DNA of 64,000 nucleotides from positions 1 to 64,000 of the forward strand of contig JAXITR010000007.1 of assembly GCA_034679985.1 (NCBI GenBank), in the 5' to 3' direction. The DNA is from CAMDTE01 sp034679985. Lineage in GTDB: Bacteria > Bacteroidota > Bacteroidia > Flavobacteriales > Schleiferiaceae. The number at the start of each line of letters is the position of its first letter. The stretch's first letter is position 1. The notes below the pieces were generated by a model. The model ran no database searches, was not told the DNA's origin, and saw only the letters and a list, made by a program, of their open reading frames with translations. The position numbers were made by a program, and so were the translations under genes. This document shows, piece after piece, positions 1-8,153 of the stretch.

Positions 1-873
1 GTATCGTCCAGAGCTACACACCCAGCGCCCCAGGCGTCCATGGTCCCCAGCGCATTGCCGTACATGATGTCTGAGGGGATTCGTCGCACTTCGTTCTTGG
101 CCATGTTCACCAACAAACCTCCGTTTGTGCCGGAGGTCAGCACCACACTGTCCCAGATGGCGATGGGCTTGCCGATTTCCCGCCAAATGGCCCTGCGCAC
201 TTGTCCGATGGGCGTTATTTCGCGATTCTGCAAATTCAAAGCGTAAACCGTTCCGTCCGGTTCAAACAATCGCCCCCCCCCCTTGTTCGGGATAACTGGA
301 AACCGCCCAAACCCAACGCACCCCATTTCCGGCGTACGCGGCAACGGGATTGGGCAAAACAGGACTTTCGTGCCCCGTGGTAATCAGCCGCTCCCATTCT
401 TTAAAACGGGGGTCGAAGTAACTGATGATTCCGTGGTACAACCAAAATCCATAGCCTCCCTGGGAATAAACCGTGTCGTGGTAAACGAATCGGTCCGCCC
501 CAAAATTAGAACCGGCGAAAAAGGTGGTGTCCAAACGGGTAAGGACGCCTTTTTGGTAGCTCCACAAATGCCCAAAGCCAGGCGCGTGAACGAACCAGCG
601 GCCGTTAGAGCCTTTGAGGGCTTGGGATTTGTGCATGAAGGGCAAGCGCCTCGAAGGCAAACGAACATTCAAGCCCCCATCCAGTACCCAACGGTCTTGA
701 TTCCACCGGTAACGGCTCTTGGTCGCCAGTTGCAGACCGTACACTTGCCCACCGTCTTTAACGATGGCCATGTCGCCGGGTTGGTGGGGAGAGCCCGCGG
801 AAATAGGCTGCCCAACAGCCAGTTGAGACCCAAGGAAAATCCCGATGTAGAAGAAGAGTTGCGCGTTTCGCAT
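1..873 (-). CDS. Secreted propeller-like protein, partial, frame broken at a G10 tract
   Basis: The gene runs off the left edge. The start at 873 gives a signal peptide (MRNAQLF... ending near LAVGQ) and follows a TATTTTCA box by 4 nt; the in-frame Met 12 codons upstream adds a charged stretch that spoils the signal. The mature part is rich in Gly, Trp and Tyr with repeated strand-like segments, reminiscent of a beta-propeller or kelch protein, but I do not recognise a family. The frame stops at 262 just after a run of ten G (minus strand, 273-282). With nine G the frame stays open to the window edge and reads on as RLFEPDGTVYALNLQNREI, a typical propeller strand. The break is therefore either a homopolymer sequencing error or slipped-strand variation. 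Function unknown; secretion is inferred. Confidence 0.6.
273..282. repeat. Homopolymer run of ten C (G on the coding strand)
   Basis: This is a 10-nt mononucleotide tract inside the coding frame of the left-edge secreted protein. Removing one base restores a long open frame. Such tracts are hot spots for slipped-strand mispairing and also for sequencing indels. Confidence 0.9.
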
Positions 874-993
874 TATGTGAAAATACGGGAATTTCCCATA
901 TTTTCCCAAATTATTTGGGTTCCCGCCCCGGTAGGGCGCACCTTTGTCTCACACGAAACAGGTTCTCTACCCTTCGTTACCAAACCAATCCAG

Positions 994-1028
994 AACCCCG
1001 GCTCGGGAGAGCCGGGGTTCGTTTTTTT
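994..1028 (+). terminator. Rho-independent terminator pointing right, with no gene in front of it
   Basis: A perfect 11-bp stem (AACCCCGGCTC at 994-1004, GAGCCGGGGTT at 1009-1019) with a GGGA loop is followed by CGTTTTTTT. The T-run is on the + strand, yet both neighbouring genes (paaD and the left-edge gene) are read leftwards. It may act in reverse on paaD read-through, or end an unannotated + strand transcript arising between 910 and 994. Confidence 0.7.
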
Positions 1029-1092
1029 AGGGCACGCGGTACCGGGCGTCATCGACGCACGGTTGATCGAAACAAAAGAACTTAGGCCGTTC

Positions 1093-1590
1093 CTACAAGC
1101 ACTTGAAATAATCAAACGGCTCGCGGCATTCGTCGCACTGGTAGAGGGCTTTGCAGGCGGTGGATCCAAAGTTGGAAACGCGTGTGGTCTGGAGGCTCTT
1201 GCACCGCGGGCACCGAACGGCAGGGGACGGGGCAAACAAGGAGCGCTTGTCCGCGGAGCTGCCTACAGGAGGCGCAATGCCGTAGGCTTCCAGTTTGGCC
1301 CTGCCTTCTTCCGTAATCCAGTCTGTGGTCCAAGGTGGGGACAAAACGGTGTCGATTTCAATACCAGGGAATCCAGCACCTTCCAACGCCTCGCGAGCAG
1401 AACGCACAATGACGTCTGTGGCGGGGCAACCGGTGTAGGTGGGGGAAATTCCAACGCGCAGGTTACCGCCGGGCGCACGCTCCACAAAGCGAACCATACC
1501 CAGCTCCACAATACTGACGGCTGGAACTTCGGGGTCCAAGACGGACTCCAGAACCGTCCAAACGGCTAAATCTTCGGGGTTTCTTACCAT
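1093..1590 (-). CDS. paaD: Phenylacetyl-CoA epoxidase assembly protein PaaD
   Basis: PaaD supports maturation or stability of the PaaABCE monooxygenase that epoxidises phenylacetyl-CoA. The start at 1590 (MVRNPEDLAVW, 165 aa) lies inside the 3' end of paaC; the longer frame upstream is just paaC read out of phase. The N-terminal two thirds is a MIP18/DUF59-like domain (SVLDPEVPAVSIVELGMV, then PTYTGCPATDVI). The C-terminus is a zinc-ribbon-like segment with CPRCK and CDECREPFDYFKC. It is the last gene of the paaABCD block, and its coupling to paaC suggests co-translation. Confidence 0.9.
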   Translation of the reverse strand: MVRNPEDLAVWTVLESVLDPEVPAVSIVELGMVRFVERAPGGNLRVGISPTYTGCPATDVIVRSAREALEGAGFPGIEIDTVLSPPWTTDWITEEGRAKLEAYGIAPPVGSSADKRSLFAPSPAVRCPRCKSLQTTRVSNFGSTACKALYQCDECREPFDYFKCL

Positions 1591-2342
1591 TTGGCGTCCG
1601 GGTAGGCCCGGGGCAGGTACTGCATTTCCGCCAGGATGTACCCCAGGTGTTCCGTGTGCCGGCCGTGCAGCCCGCCCTTTTGCATGTAGGCGTTGGGGTC
1701 CGGCAATTCCAAGGTAGCCAATGCAAACACCTCGCGCATTTTTTGCAACCAATCCGCGCGAAGCGTGCTGGGCAAGGGAACCGCGCCGTCCAATTTGCGG
1801 TCCAGGTCCGTGTCTTCAAACAGTTCGCCGGTGTACGCCCACAAGCGATTGACGCTTTGCTGAATTTTGGCGTGCGACTCGTCCGTGCCGTCGCCCAAGC
1901 GAATGATCCACTCCGCGCTGAACTGCGCGTGGTAACTCACCTCTTTGTAGGCTTTTTGCGCCAGTGCGGAGAGTTCCGGAACGGGACTCTTGGCCAGTTG
2001 CTCCAGCAAGAAAAAGTTGTAGGCGTCAAAGAAAAATTGGCGCGCTAGGGTGTCTCCCCAGTGGCCGTTCGGCAACTCCACCAACAAGTGGTTGCCAAAC
2101 AGGTGGGCGTCGCGACGGTACGCCAAGTCGTCTTCGGTGGAACCGTCGGCCCGCCACGCGGCAGCCATTTGGTAGTACCCCCGTGCTTGGCCAATGAGGT
2201 CCAGGGCAACGTTGGTGAGGGCGATGTCCTGCTCCAGGACCGGCCCGTGACCGCACCACTCAGACAGACGCTGCCCCAGTACGAGGGTGTCGTCTGCCTT
2301 GCGCAGGGCGTAGTCGGCTAAATCACATGTGGCCCACTTCAT
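1584..2342 (-). CDS. paaC: Phenylacetyl-CoA epoxidase subunit PaaC
   Basis: Structural, non-catalytic ferritin-like subunit that pairs with PaaA in the epoxidase. The chosen start (MKWATCDLADYALRKADDTL, 252 aa) overlaps the end of paaB by 20 nt. Family segments visible are LGQRLSEWCGHGPVLEQDIAL, LIGQARGYYQMAA and the C-terminal GRHTEHLGYILAEMQ. The gene lies between paaB and paaD in the same frame-overlapping operon. Confidence 0.92.
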   Translation of the reverse strand: MKWATCDLADYALRKADDTLVLGQRLSEWCGHGPVLEQDIALTNVALDLIGQARGYYQMAAAWRADGSTEDDLAYRRDAHLFGNHLLVELPNGHWGDTLARQFFFDAYNFFLLEQLAKSPVPELSALAQKAYKEVSYHAQFSAEWIIRLGDGTDESHAKIQQSVNRLWAYTGELFEDTDLDRKLDGAVPLPSTLRADWLQKMREVFALATLELPDPNAYMQKGGLHGRHTEHLGYILAEMQYLPRAYPDAKW

Positions 2343-2616
2343 CGGGAATGTCGTAGAAGGTGGGGTGTCGGTACGGTTTGTCGTCGGACGGGGCAAATAG
2401 GGGCTCGCGCTCGTCTGGGGAGGAGGCCACTACGGCGCTGGAGGGAATCACCCAAATGGAGACTCCTTCGGACCGACGCGTGTACACATCGCGGGCACTT
2501 TTGAGGGCGGTTTCAGCGTCGGGGGCGTGCAGGCTGCCGGAGTGCTTGTGGGCCAATCCGTTCTTGCTGCGCACAAAGACCTCCCACAACGGCCAGGCAT
2601 CGGGACTTTGGCTCAT
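2323..2616 (-). CDS. paaB: Phenylacetyl-CoA epoxidase subunit PaaB
   Basis: Small bridging subunit (97 aa) of the phenylacetyl-CoA epoxidase. It shows the family opening WPLWEVFVRSKNGLAHKHSGS and the segment ALKSARDVYTRRSEGVSIWV. Its ATG overlaps the paaA stop as ATGA, indicating translational coupling. Length is normal for the family. Confidence 0.93.
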   Translation of the reverse strand: MSQSPDAWPLWEVFVRSKNGLAHKHSGSLHAPDAETALKSARDVYTRRSEGVSIWVIPSSAVVASSPDEREPLFAPSDDKPYRHPTFYDIPDEVGHM

Positions 2617-3578
2617 GCGGCGCTGGTCTTAAGGTCGTTGGACGCCGCGGAAGCGGCACGTTTTTTGGCGTGGGCCAGGGCCGCTTCGCGCACCCACAAG
2701 CCGTCGTCGTGGGCTTTCTGGCGGGCAGCCAGGCGCTCTTTGTTGCACGGACCGTTGCCGGCAACAACTTGATAAAACTCTTCCCAATCGATGGGGCCAA
2801 AATCGTAGTGTCCGCGGGCATCGTTCCACTTCAAATCGGAATCGGGCACCTGCAGGCCCAAGAACTCCACTTGCGGAACGGTTTTGTCCACAAATTCTTG
2901 ACGCAGTTCGTCGTTGGTTTTGCGCTTGATGCGCCACGCCATGGACTGGGCGGTATTGGGCGACTGATCGTCCGGCGGGCCAAACATCATCAGCGACGGC
3001 CACCACCAGCGGTTGAGCGCGTCTTGCGCCATGGCTTTTTGGTCCGGCGTGCCCGCGGCCAAGTGCATCATGATTTCGTACCCTTGGCGCTGGTGGAAGG
3101 ATTCTTCCTTGCAAATGCGCACCATGGCGCGGGCGTAGGGCCCGTACGAGGTGCGGCACAACATGACTTGGTTGGCAATGGCGGCACCGTCCACCAACCA
3201 ACCCACAGCACCCATGTCTGCCCAACTCAAGGTGGGGTAGTTGAAGATGCTGGAGTACTTGGCGCGTCCGGCCAACAAATCGTCCAGCAATTCCTCGCGG
3301 GAAATGCCCAAGGTTTCTGCGGCGCTGTAGAGGTACAAGCCGTGACCGCCTTCGTCCTGAACTTTGGCCAGCAATATCAGTTTGGAACGCAGGCTGGGAG
3401 CCCGCGTGATCCAGTTGGCTTCCGGCAACATGCCCACCACTTCTGAGTGTGCGTGCTGGGAAATTTGCCGAATCATGGTCTTTCGGTACTTCTCCGGCAT
3501 CCAGTCCTTCGGCTCCACCTTGTTGTCTGCGTCAACATAGGCTTGAAACCGGTGTTCGAGTGAAATTTCTTCTCCCAT
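2613..3578 (-). CDS. paaA: Phenylacetyl-CoA epoxidase catalytic subunit PaaA
   Basis: Catalytic di-iron oxygenase subunit (321 aa) that, with PaaC and the reductase PaaE, converts phenylacetyl-CoA to the ring-1,2-epoxide in aerobic phenylacetate breakdown. The ferritin-like carboxylate/His pairs are visible: DEGGHG (E76, H79) and CKEESFHQRQ (E158/E159, H162). It is first in the leftward paaABCD block. The divergent partner paaE starts about 107 nt away, so the gap holds both promoters. The downstream pathway genes (paaG, paaZ, paaJ, paaK) are not in this window. Confidence 0.95.
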   Translation of the reverse strand: MGEEISLEHRFQAYVDADNKVEPKDWMPEKYRKTMIRQISQHAHSEVVGMLPEANWITRAPSLRSKLILLAKVQDEGGHGLYLYSAAETLGISREELLDDLLAGRAKYSSIFNYPTLSWADMGAVGWLVDGAAIANQVMLCRTSYGPYARAMVRICKEESFHQRQGYEIMMHLAAGTPDQKAMAQDALNRWWWPSLMMFGPPDDQSPNTAQSMAWRIKRKTNDELRQEFVDKTVPQVEFLGLQVPDSDLKWNDARGHYDFGPIDWEEFYQVVAGNGPCNKERLAARQKAHDDGLWVREAALAHAKKRAASAASNDLKTSAA

Positions 3579-3638
3579 GGGGCCTTGATTTCTGATACTG
3601 CAAGTTTACGAAAGGAACCAACGCGCACCGCGCTGCGT

Positions 3639-3646
3639 TACCTTTG
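3639..3646 (+). promoter_or_regulatory. Candidate -7 element of paaE (TACCTTTG)
   Basis: TACCTTTG is an exact match to the Bacteroidota consensus TAnnTTTG. It lies 39 nt before the paaE ATG in the paaA-paaE divergent spacer, so this transcript would have a leader, unlike many genes in this window. Confidence 0.5.
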
Positions 3647-3685
3647 TTGTTCTGCCTTTACAACGATTTTAGCACGCATAAGTTT

Positions 3686-4834
3686 ATGTTGGGATTTTTC
3701 AAGAAAAAAGCCGAGCCATTGCCCGGCCTATCCACCACCGCAGAGGTCCAGAAAGGGCGAGGCGCGCCCAAATTTCAGCCCCTAAAAGTGGCCGAGGTGC
3801 GCCGCGAGACGTCGGACTCTGTTTCCGTAGCGTTTGCGCTGCCGGAGGAGCTTCGGGAGTTGTTCCGTTTTCGCGCGGGGCAGTACCTGACCTTTCGAAC
3901 CACCATCGACGGCACGGAAGTTCGTCGGTCTTATTCGCTGTGCTCCAGCCCGTTGAGTGGGGAGCTGCGCGTGGCCATCAAGCAGGTGGAAAACGGCGTG
4001 TTCAGCACCTGGGCCAACACGGTTTTGACCGCAGGAACCACCTTGGAAACCATGCCTCCGCAGGGAGGGTTTGTTTTTGACCCCGACGGTTCCCGCACGG
4101 CGCATTACGCTGGTTTTGCGGCCGGAAGCGGCATCACTCCGGTTTTGAGCATCTTGACGACGGTTCTGGAAGCAGAACCCACCAGCACCTTTGCTCTGTA
4201 CTACGGCAACCGCTCCACCGCCTCCATTTTGTTCAAGCAGGAGTTGGAAGACCTCAAGGACCGCTATTTGGGCCGACTGGAGGTGCACCACGTGTTGAGC
4301 CGCGAAGATCAGGGGGCAGACGCCCTCAAAGGCCGCATTGACCGGGACCGCGTGGAGCTTTTTGCGGAGCGCTTTCCCGCGCTCACCTCCGCCCGCGCCT
4401 TCTATTTGTGCGGTCCGGAACCCATGATCCACGGCGTTACCGACGCCTTGGTGGGCTTAGGCGTGCCCAAAGAACGCGTTCATTTTGAGTTGTTCACTGC
4501 AGCAACGCCCGCCGCCGCGCCGGCAAAATCTGCGTCTGGCAAGCTGGACAAAGGAGCTACGGTTCAGGCCACGGTGATCTTGGACCGCGAGGAAACCCAC
4601 TTCAACATGCGCCCCAAGGATTTCCTGCTGGACGCCGCCCTGGATGCCGGTGCCGACGTGCCCTACGCCTGCAAGGGGGCGGTTTGCTGCACCTGCCGCG
4701 CCAAGGTTTTGGAAGGATCCGTGGAGATGGCCATGAACTACGCACTGAGCGAGGAAGAAGTGGCCGACGGCTACGTGCTCACCTGCCAAGCAACGCCCAC
4801 CTCCGAAAAGGTGGTGGTGAGTTTTGACGAGTGA
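3686..4834 (+). CDS. paaE: Phenylacetyl-CoA epoxidase reductase PaaE
   Basis: NADPH-dependent iron-sulfur flavoprotein (382 aa) that passes electrons to the PaaAC oxygenase. It has an FAD-binding beta-barrel (RSYSLCSSP), a NAD(P)-binding region (AGSGITPVLSI, FYLCGPEPMI) and a C-terminal plant-type 2Fe-2S domain with C329, C334, C337 and C367. The start MLGFFKKK was preferred to a Met 14 codons upstream, whose extension contains hydrophobic residues unlike the family. It is divergent from paaABCD and followed by a strong bidirectional terminator. Confidence 0.94.
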   Translation: MLGFFKKKAEPLPGLSTTAEVQKGRGAPKFQPLKVAEVRRETSDSVSVAFALPEELRELFRFRAGQYLTFRTTIDGTEVRRSYSLCSSPLSGELRVAIKQVENGVFSTWANTVLTAGTTLETMPPQGGFVFDPDGSRTAHYAGFAAGSGITPVLSILTTVLEAEPTSTFALYYGNRSTASILFKQELEDLKDRYLGRLEVHHVLSREDQGADALKGRIDRDRVELFAERFPALTSARAFYLCGPEPMIHGVTDALVGLGVPKERVHFELFTAATPAAAPAKSASGKLDKGATVQATVILDREETHFNMRPKDFLLDAALDAGADVPYACKGAVCCTCRAKVLEGSVEMAMNYALSEEEVADGYVLTCQATPTSEKVVVSFDE

Positions 4835-4872
4835 GGGTTTTTCCGGGTTTTTGAAGCGAAACAAAACGAAGT

Positions 4873-4901
4873 AAAACGGGCCCCGCAGGGGCCCGTTTTT
4901 T
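4873..4901. terminator. Bidirectional terminator between paaE and the MBL-fold gene
   Basis: The stem AAAACGGGCCCC / GGGGCCCGTTTT with a GCA loop has A-run and T-run flanks, so it can stop paaE from the left and the MBL-fold gene (ending at 4913) from the right. Confidence 0.85.
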
Positions 4902-4912
4902 ATTGGTGTGCG

Positions 4913-5671
4913 TTACGCCCGCGGCGGTTCGTAAGGCAACACTTGTGTTATGGCAATGAGGGACTTTACTTCCTCATAACTGGGGCGCCGAATGCGCGCC
5001 AAGGCGCGTGCCACGCCCGAAGCCGGTTTGTCCGACGAGTGCGTTTCCACGTAGGCATGAGCGTGGACGTCTTGGCACAGGTGGTAGGCATTTTTGAGCC
5101 CCAAATTGACGGTTCCGCCCAAAAAAAACGGCAGTTTGTACTGGAGGGAGGGAGCCAGAACGGTGCACGGCCGGGCCATGACGGAACGAAGCCCGCGCAA
5201 CAAACTGCGGTTGCGGTATCCGTGCGGCGCAATGAGCACGCTGCCTTCTTCCGAAGAAATCCAAAGCGCTCCGTGGGTGGGGTCCCACCACTCCGCAGGA
5301 AGGGGCATTAGGGTAATTTCAGGCAACGATTCGTGGACACTGAAAAGCCGGTCCAACGAAACCAAAGTGCGCCCACTGGGAAACAGTCGGGTCAGTTTTT
5401 GGTAGGCAGCGGGAACCGCCAAAATTGGGATGGACGACGGCAATGCCCGCAAAGTTTCTTCGTGGCAGTGGTCCGAGAACGGTTGGGTGATGACGATGGC
5501 GTCCAGCGTTCCAAGGGCGGCAATCGGCCACGCTGCTTGAGGCAAGTGCTGGGTGTGAAACCAGCCAAATCCGTCGATTTCTGGACCCAATAACCAAGGG
5601 TCTAACGCAATGCGCAGGCCGTCGGTTTCCAAAATCCAGCTGTGGTCCGGGTTGATGCGCGTGAGTTTCAT
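4913..5671 (-). CDS. MBL-fold hydrolase-like protein
   Basis: A 252-aa protein with the opening of the metallo-beta-lactamase superfamily (IALDPWLLGPEIDGFGW, then AIVITQPFSDHCHEETLRALP). The usual HxHxDH is degenerate: only the SDHCHEET part survives, so the first metal ligands differ from the canonical set. A later histidine (LIAPHGY) and a C-terminal ETHSSDKPASG segment are also present. No signal peptide, so it is probably cytoplasmic. The downstream end of the upstream GNAT gene overlaps its ATG (ATGA), so the two are co-translated. Substrate unknown; it may be a UlaG-like hydrolase or an enzyme with altered metal binding. Confidence 0.65.
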   Translation of the reverse strand: MKLTRINPDHSWILETDGLRIALDPWLLGPEIDGFGWFHTQHLPQAAWPIAALGTLDAIVITQPFSDHCHEETLRALPSSIPILAVPAAYQKLTRLFPSGRTLVSLDRLFSVHESLPEITLMPLPAEWWDPTHGALWISSEEGSVLIAPHGYRNRSLLRGLRSVMARPCTVLAPSLQYKLPFFLGGTVNLGLKNAYHLCQDVHAHAYVETHSSDKPASGVARALARIRRPSYEEVKSLIAITQVLPYEPPRA

Positions 5672-6123
5672 GATTTCAGCATGTAAAAATGAGGAATTCC
5701 GTCCTCCAAAAATTCATCACCTACTGCATAAAATCCAAATTCCGAATAAAATTGCGTCAAATAAGACTGTGCCATGATGCGCACGGGGCCGGCCCAAAGC
5801 CGGGTGGTTTCGTCCAACGCGCGCTGAAACAGTTCGCGCCCCAAACCCGTTCGGCGTACGCCTGCAGCAGTTGCCACCCGTCCAATACTGGCTTCCGAGT
5901 ACAAAACGCCTGGGGGAATTAGTCTTGCGACTGCCAGAATGCCGGAAGGATCGTTACCAGCATCCGACGCGGCACACCACAGGTGTAAAGCGCGCTGATC
6001 CACACCGTCGTGATCTTGGTAAACGCAGTTTTGCTCCACCACAAAGACCGCTGAACGCAGCTCCAGTAGCGCGTACAGTTCTTCAGGCTGCAACTGGTCA
6101 AATGCCTTTATTCGCCATTCCAT
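5668..6123 (-). CDS. GNAT N-acetyltransferase, ElaA-like
   Basis: A 151-aa GNAT-family acetyltransferase. The ElaA-type opening is clear (MEWRIKAFDQLQPEELYALLELRSAVFVVEQ in two parts, then YQDHDGVD), followed by the acetyl-CoA loop GRVATAAGVRRTGLGRELF and the terminal QSYLTQFYSEFGFYAVGDEF. The start was placed at the Met that begins this conserved region; the upstream extension is unlike the family. It is coupled to the MBL-fold gene. Substrate unknown. Confidence 0.85.
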   Translation of the reverse strand: MEWRIKAFDQLQPEELYALLELRSAVFVVEQNCVYQDHDGVDQRALHLWCAASDAGNDPSGILAVARLIPPGVLYSEASIGRVATAAGVRRTGLGRELFQRALDETTRLWAGPVRIMAQSYLTQFYSEFGFYAVGDEFLEDGIPHFYMLKS

Positions 6124-6283
6124 ATCGCACGCAATGTCCGTACTTTTACCATTCGTTCCAAACACACCGATCAAATCCGCATTTGCTCATCGTTCAAAAG
6201 ATTTTCATCGGAATCGGCGCAACTCTTTTTGGAGTTGAAGCCTGAATCAACGGAACAAAGTAGGGCATCTAATAAATACGCTC

Positions 6284-7018
6284 ATGAAATCCATTCTTTT
6301 CCGCGATTTGGGCACGGCCTCGTACGGCCCCTGCTGGGACCTTCAGGAAACTTATTTTCAAGAGAGCCTCAACCGCAAGTCCGACAACCGGAAATTGCCC
6401 GAAGAACAGCAAATTCCCACCGTGGACCGCTTGCTCTTTGTGGAGCATCCGCACGTGTACACCCTGGGAAAAAGTGGAAATTTGGAGAACCTTCTCGCCA
6501 ACGAAGAGCAGCTGAAGGCCATTCAGGCGGAGTTTTACCCCATCAACCGCGGCGGAGACATCACCTACCACGGACCCGGCCAGCTGGTGGGTTACCCCAT
6601 CTTGGACCTGGACCACTACTTCACGGACATCCACCGCTACCTCCGCACCCTGGAAGAAGTCATCATCCTGGTTTTGGCCGAATACGGACTCCACGCCGAG
6701 CGCAGTCCGGGAGAAACTGGAGTGTGGCTGGACGTGGGCACTCCTTTTGCCCGAAAAATTTGCGCTATGGGCGTGCGGGCCAGCCGTTGGGTGACCATGC
6801 ACGGCTGGGCCTTCAACGTCAACACGGACCTGCGCTACTTTGAGTACATCATTCCCTGCGGCATCACGGACAAGAGCGTTACCTCGTTGGACCGGGAGCT
6901 CAAGCGAGCTATTTCCATGGACGAAGTCAAGGAAAAGGTCAAGCGTCATTTTGAAGCCCAGTTTGGCGCCGTTTTGGTACCGGACCCGACGGATTCTCTT
7001 ATTTTAGCCAACGGTTAA
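6284..7018 (+). CDS. lipB: Octanoyltransferase LipB
   Basis: Transfers octanoate from acyl carrier protein to lipoyl domains, the first step of lipoic acid synthesis in the cytoplasm. 244 aa, normal length. The family signatures are present: FVEHPHVYTLGKSG, the RGGDITYHGPGQLVGYPI motif, the catalytic Lys in ARKICAMGVR (K158) and the acyl-accepting Cys in IIPCGI (C192). It lies just upstream of the serine hydrolase with a 19-nt gap. No clear -7 box was found close to the start. No lipA is in this window. Confidence 0.97.
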   Translation: MKSILFRDLGTASYGPCWDLQETYFQESLNRKSDNRKLPEEQQIPTVDRLLFVEHPHVYTLGKSGNLENLLANEEQLKAIQAEFYPINRGGDITYHGPGQLVGYPILDLDHYFTDIHRYLRTLEEVIILVLAEYGLHAERSPGETGVWLDVGTPFARKICAMGVRASRWVTMHGWAFNVNTDLRYFEYIIPCGITDKSVTSLDRELKRAISMDEVKEKVKRHFEAQFGAVLVPDPTDSLILANG

Positions 7019-7037
7019 CCCCTTAATTTTCCGAATC

Positions 7038-8153
7038 GTGCGCAAAATTTTCTGGTTTTTTGGTGCTTTGATTTTGGTGGTGGGCGTCCTGCTGGCCGCC
7101 GGCTACGGTTATTTGCTGAAAGGCGTGTACGCCACCTACCTCCAAGGGCGAACCACCTCCAACATCCACGACCGTTTGTACTTTGATCAAGACAGCGTAT
7201 TGGCCACTGCGCCGCGTCCGTGGGCAGAAAAATTAGACGCCCAACGATGGGAACCGTCGGCCTCCCTGCGCGCCACCTTGGACAGCATCCACACCGGAGC
7301 ACTTTTGGTGGTGCAGCGCGATACCGTGCGCTACGAAGCTTATTTTGAAGACGTTACAGCAGAATCCCGAACCAATTCCTTCTCCATGGGCAAGTCCGTG
7401 GTGGTTTTGCTGACGCAAATAGCCATCCAACGCGGCGAAATCCCCAGCTGGGAAACCCCAGCCAAGCGGTACCTCCCGTGGATCAAGGGCCCCGGAGCAG
7501 ACCGCCTCACCTTGCGCCACCTGTCCGAAATGACCGCAGACCTCAACTGGCGCGAAAACTACCAAAAGCCCTTTGGCATCACCGCCCGGGCCTACTACGG
7601 ACACAGCGTAGAGCAAACCTTGCACGAAATTGAAGTGGGCAACCCCGGAGCCCAATACGAATACCAAAGCGGAAGTACCCAACTGCTTTCCCTGTGCTTG
7701 GAGGCCGCTACGGGCCGGAAATTGACCGATTTGGCCGGAGAATACCTGTGGAGCCCTTTGGGAGCTGAAACCAACGCCACCTGGCACACGGACGGAACCG
7801 GTGAGGCCCTGGCTTACTGCTGTTTGAACGCCACGGCGCGTGATTTTGCGCGCTTGGGGCAGCTTTTGCTGGACCACGGCAAGGCCAACGGCGTTTCCGT
7901 AGTGGACAGCGCCTTCTTGGCGCGCGCCACCGTTCCCCACGCCTTGAGTGCTTTCTACGGCCAAAGTTTTTGGTGCGGCCAAACATCCAACGGCACCCCC
8001 TTCGTGTACTACCGCGGCCACCTGGGCCAATGGATTGTTTCCGTGCCCAGTGAGGATGCGGTTTTTGTTCGACTGGGCCACCACCACGGCCCGGCCCGGG
8101 GAGACCATCCCCGCGCTCTGATTCGCTTGCTGGACGAATGGGTGACCCGGTAA
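7038..8153 (+). CDS. Serine hydrolase, class C beta-lactamase family
   Basis: A 371-aa membrane-anchored or exported member of the beta-lactamase/penicillin-binding serine hydrolases. A GTG start gives an N-terminal hydrophobic segment (residues about 4-27). The nucleophile motif SMGK (SxxK) is followed by the family segment AKRYLPWIKGPGADRLTLRHL and, near the end, RGHLGQWIVSVPS in the place of the third motif. A TAATTTTC box ends 6 nt before the GTG. The ABC ATPase begins inside its 3' end (16-nt overlap), so the two are co-expressed. The natural substrate (peptide, ester or D-amino-acid amide) cannot be read from the sequence. Confidence 0.8.
   Translation: MRKIFWFFGALILVVGVLLAAGYGYLLKGVYATYLQGRTTSNIHDRLYFDQDSVLATAPRPWAEKLDAQRWEPSASLRATLDSIHTGALLVVQRDTVRYEAYFEDVTAESRTNSFSMGKSVVVLLTQIAIQRGEIPSWETPAKRYLPWIKGPGADRLTLRHLSEMTADLNWRENYQKPFGITARAYYGHSVEQTLHEIEVGNPGAQYEYQSGSTQLLSLCLEAATGRKLTDLAGEYLWSPLGAETNATWHTDGTGEALAYCCLNATARDFARLGQLLLDHGKANGVSVVDSAFLARATVPHALSAFYGQSFWCGQTSNGTPFVYYRGHLGQWIVSVPSEDAVFVRLGHHHGPARGDHPRALIRLLDEWVTR

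Noticed and set aside
909..994. Possible tRNA-like or riboswitch element before the orphan terminator
   Set aside because: I found no acceptor/T-arm match and no known riboswitch core; only the terminator itself can be supported.
283..1569. A 428-residue open frame on the + strand from 283
   Set aside because: It is antisense to the left-edge gene and paaD, has no recognisable motif, and its sequence has the Pro/Arg/Gly-rich look of a shadow frame in GC-rich DNA.
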